Part shown: in pieces, positions 7,449 through 7,844 of the stretch
Layout of the letters: the number at the start of each line of letters is the position of its first letter
How positions within the stretch are numbered: position 1 is the stretch's first letter
NCBI GenBank assembly: GCA_026389255.1
Contig: JAPLIF010000134.1
Span: 1 to 7,844, forward strand
Length of the DNA stretch: 7,844 bases
Direction: 5' to 3'
Source: Cyanobacteriota bacterium
Lineage (GTDB): Bacteria > Cyanobacteriota > Cyanobacteriia > PCC-6307 > Cyanobiaceae
Translations under genes and position numbers: made by a program
Notes under the pieces: model-generated
Told to the model about the DNA's origin: nothing
The model's input: only the letters and a program-made list of their open reading frames with translations
Database searches by the model: none

Positions 7449-7480
7449 AGAATGCCCCTATCGCGAGTTTCTTGTCACGG

Positions 7481-7844
7481 ATGAGTCCGGGTTCCTCCCT
7501 GCCGCCCTCACGGTCTGGCGGCAGCGTTGATGGCGACCGTTCGGGCGGTGGGCCCCTGTTGGCCCTGCTGGCACGGGCCCTGGAACTGTGGCTGCGGCAG
7601 CAATGTCAGGAGATCGACAGCCTGGAAATCCAGCTGGAGGGATCCGCCGCCAGGTTGTTGCGGGGCCAACTTGAGGGGGCCCGGCTGCGGGCCCGGCGGG
7701 TGGTGTTTCAGGATCTGCGCTTTGAGTCGGTGGAACTGCGGGGCGAGGCCATTCGTCTGCAGGTCGGTTCGGCCCTGCGGGGCCAGGCCGGCTTGCTGCG
7801 GGAGCCCTTTCGGGTACGGGGTCAGATTTATCTCAGCAGTGAGG
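7481..7844 (+). CDS. DUF2993 (LmeA-like) protein, C-terminus cut by window edge
   Basis: The first 121 codons of a protein continuing past the right edge. From about residue 24, the sequence GPLLALLARALELWLRQQC followed by IDSLEIQLEGSAARLLRGQ, RLRARRVVFQDLRFESVEL and PFRVRGQIYLS matches the character of cyanobacterial DUF2993 proteins. Their mycobacterial relative LmeA is a phospholipid-binding envelope protein; in cyanobacteria the function is not known. The first 23 residues are Ser/Gly/Pro-rich. ATG 7481 was chosen because it lies shortly before the conserved part. The frame stays open back through 7241 into the DUF1499 gene without a stop, so a longer form cannot be excluded, though that upstream part overlaps the small membrane-protein frame. 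A perfect 8-bp inverted repeat lies in codons 7-15. I see no membrane segment in the visible part. Confidence 0.75.
   Translation, partial: MSPGSSLPPSRSGGSVDGDRSGGGPLLALLARALELWLRQQCQEIDSLEIQLEGSAARLLRGQLEGARLRARRVVFQDLRFESVELRGEAIRLQVGSALRGQAGLLREPFRVRGQIYLSSE
7499..7524 (+). repeat. Perfect 8-bp inverted repeat (potential hairpin)
   Basis: CTGCCGCC (7499-7506) and GGCGGCAG (7517-7524) pair perfectly around a 10-base loop. The hairpin is very G/C-rich and begins 15 bases after ATG 7483. No T-run follows, so it is not a typical intrinsic terminator. It lies within the reading frame of the DUF2993 protein (encoding LPPSRSGGS) and could simply be chance in high-GC DNA. Confidence 0.45.

Noticed and set aside
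1..7844. Mobile element, CRISPR array, tRNA or rRNA genes, or a defence or toxin-antitoxin cassette
   Set aside because: No transposase, integrase, spaced direct repeats or RNA-gene sequence was seen. The window is almost fully occupied by housekeeping or conserved hypothetical genes.

Overview
This window looks like ordinary chromosomal DNA from a high-GC picocyanobacterium of the Synechococcus/Cyanobium type. The evidence is the cyanobacterial form of ClpC (two Clp-N repeats, a UVR segment, and an LGF ClpP loop), the lysA-rimI-clpC neighbourhood, and small DUF1499 and DUF2993 proteins typical of that group. I saw no perfect copy of the HIP1 octamer (GCGATCGC) by eye. That fits marine-type Synechococcus/Cyanobium better than most other cyanobacteria. 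The lineage is inferred from protein character, not from a search.

Layout. At the left edge, on the minus strand, is lysA (diaminopimelate decarboxylase, last step of lysine synthesis). Its C-terminal end lies outside the window. Diverging from it on the plus strand is rimI (acetyltransferase of the ribosomal S18 N-terminus type), with essentially no spacer between the two start regions. A gap of about 156 bases, the only sizeable non-coding stretch, leads to clpC, a complete Hsp100 unfoldase of the Clp protease. Five more plus-strand reading frames then follow closely: an iron-containing alcohol dehydrogenase/glycerol dehydrogenase-like enzyme (8 bases after clpC), an alpha/beta hydrolase that overlaps it by 10 bases, a secreted or anchored DUF1499 protein, a poorly defined small membrane-protein frame, and the start of a DUF2993 protein cut by the right edge.

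How they may work together. clpC may have its own promoter in the 1852-2007 gap. The tight spacing downstream suggests that at least the dehydrogenase and hydrolase are transcribed with it or with each other. I see no functional link between ClpC and the dehydrogenase/hydrolase pair beyond this arrangement. The substrates of the two enzymes cannot be read from the sequence.

I did not find a convincing undescribed system. The items most worth a second look are the small reading frame at 7215-7448, where two frames compete and a one-base frameshift is possible; the shared CATG start of lysA and rimI; and the uncharacterised dehydrogenase-hydrolase pair behind clpC. No RNA genes, CRISPR arrays, insertion sequences or attachment sites were seen.
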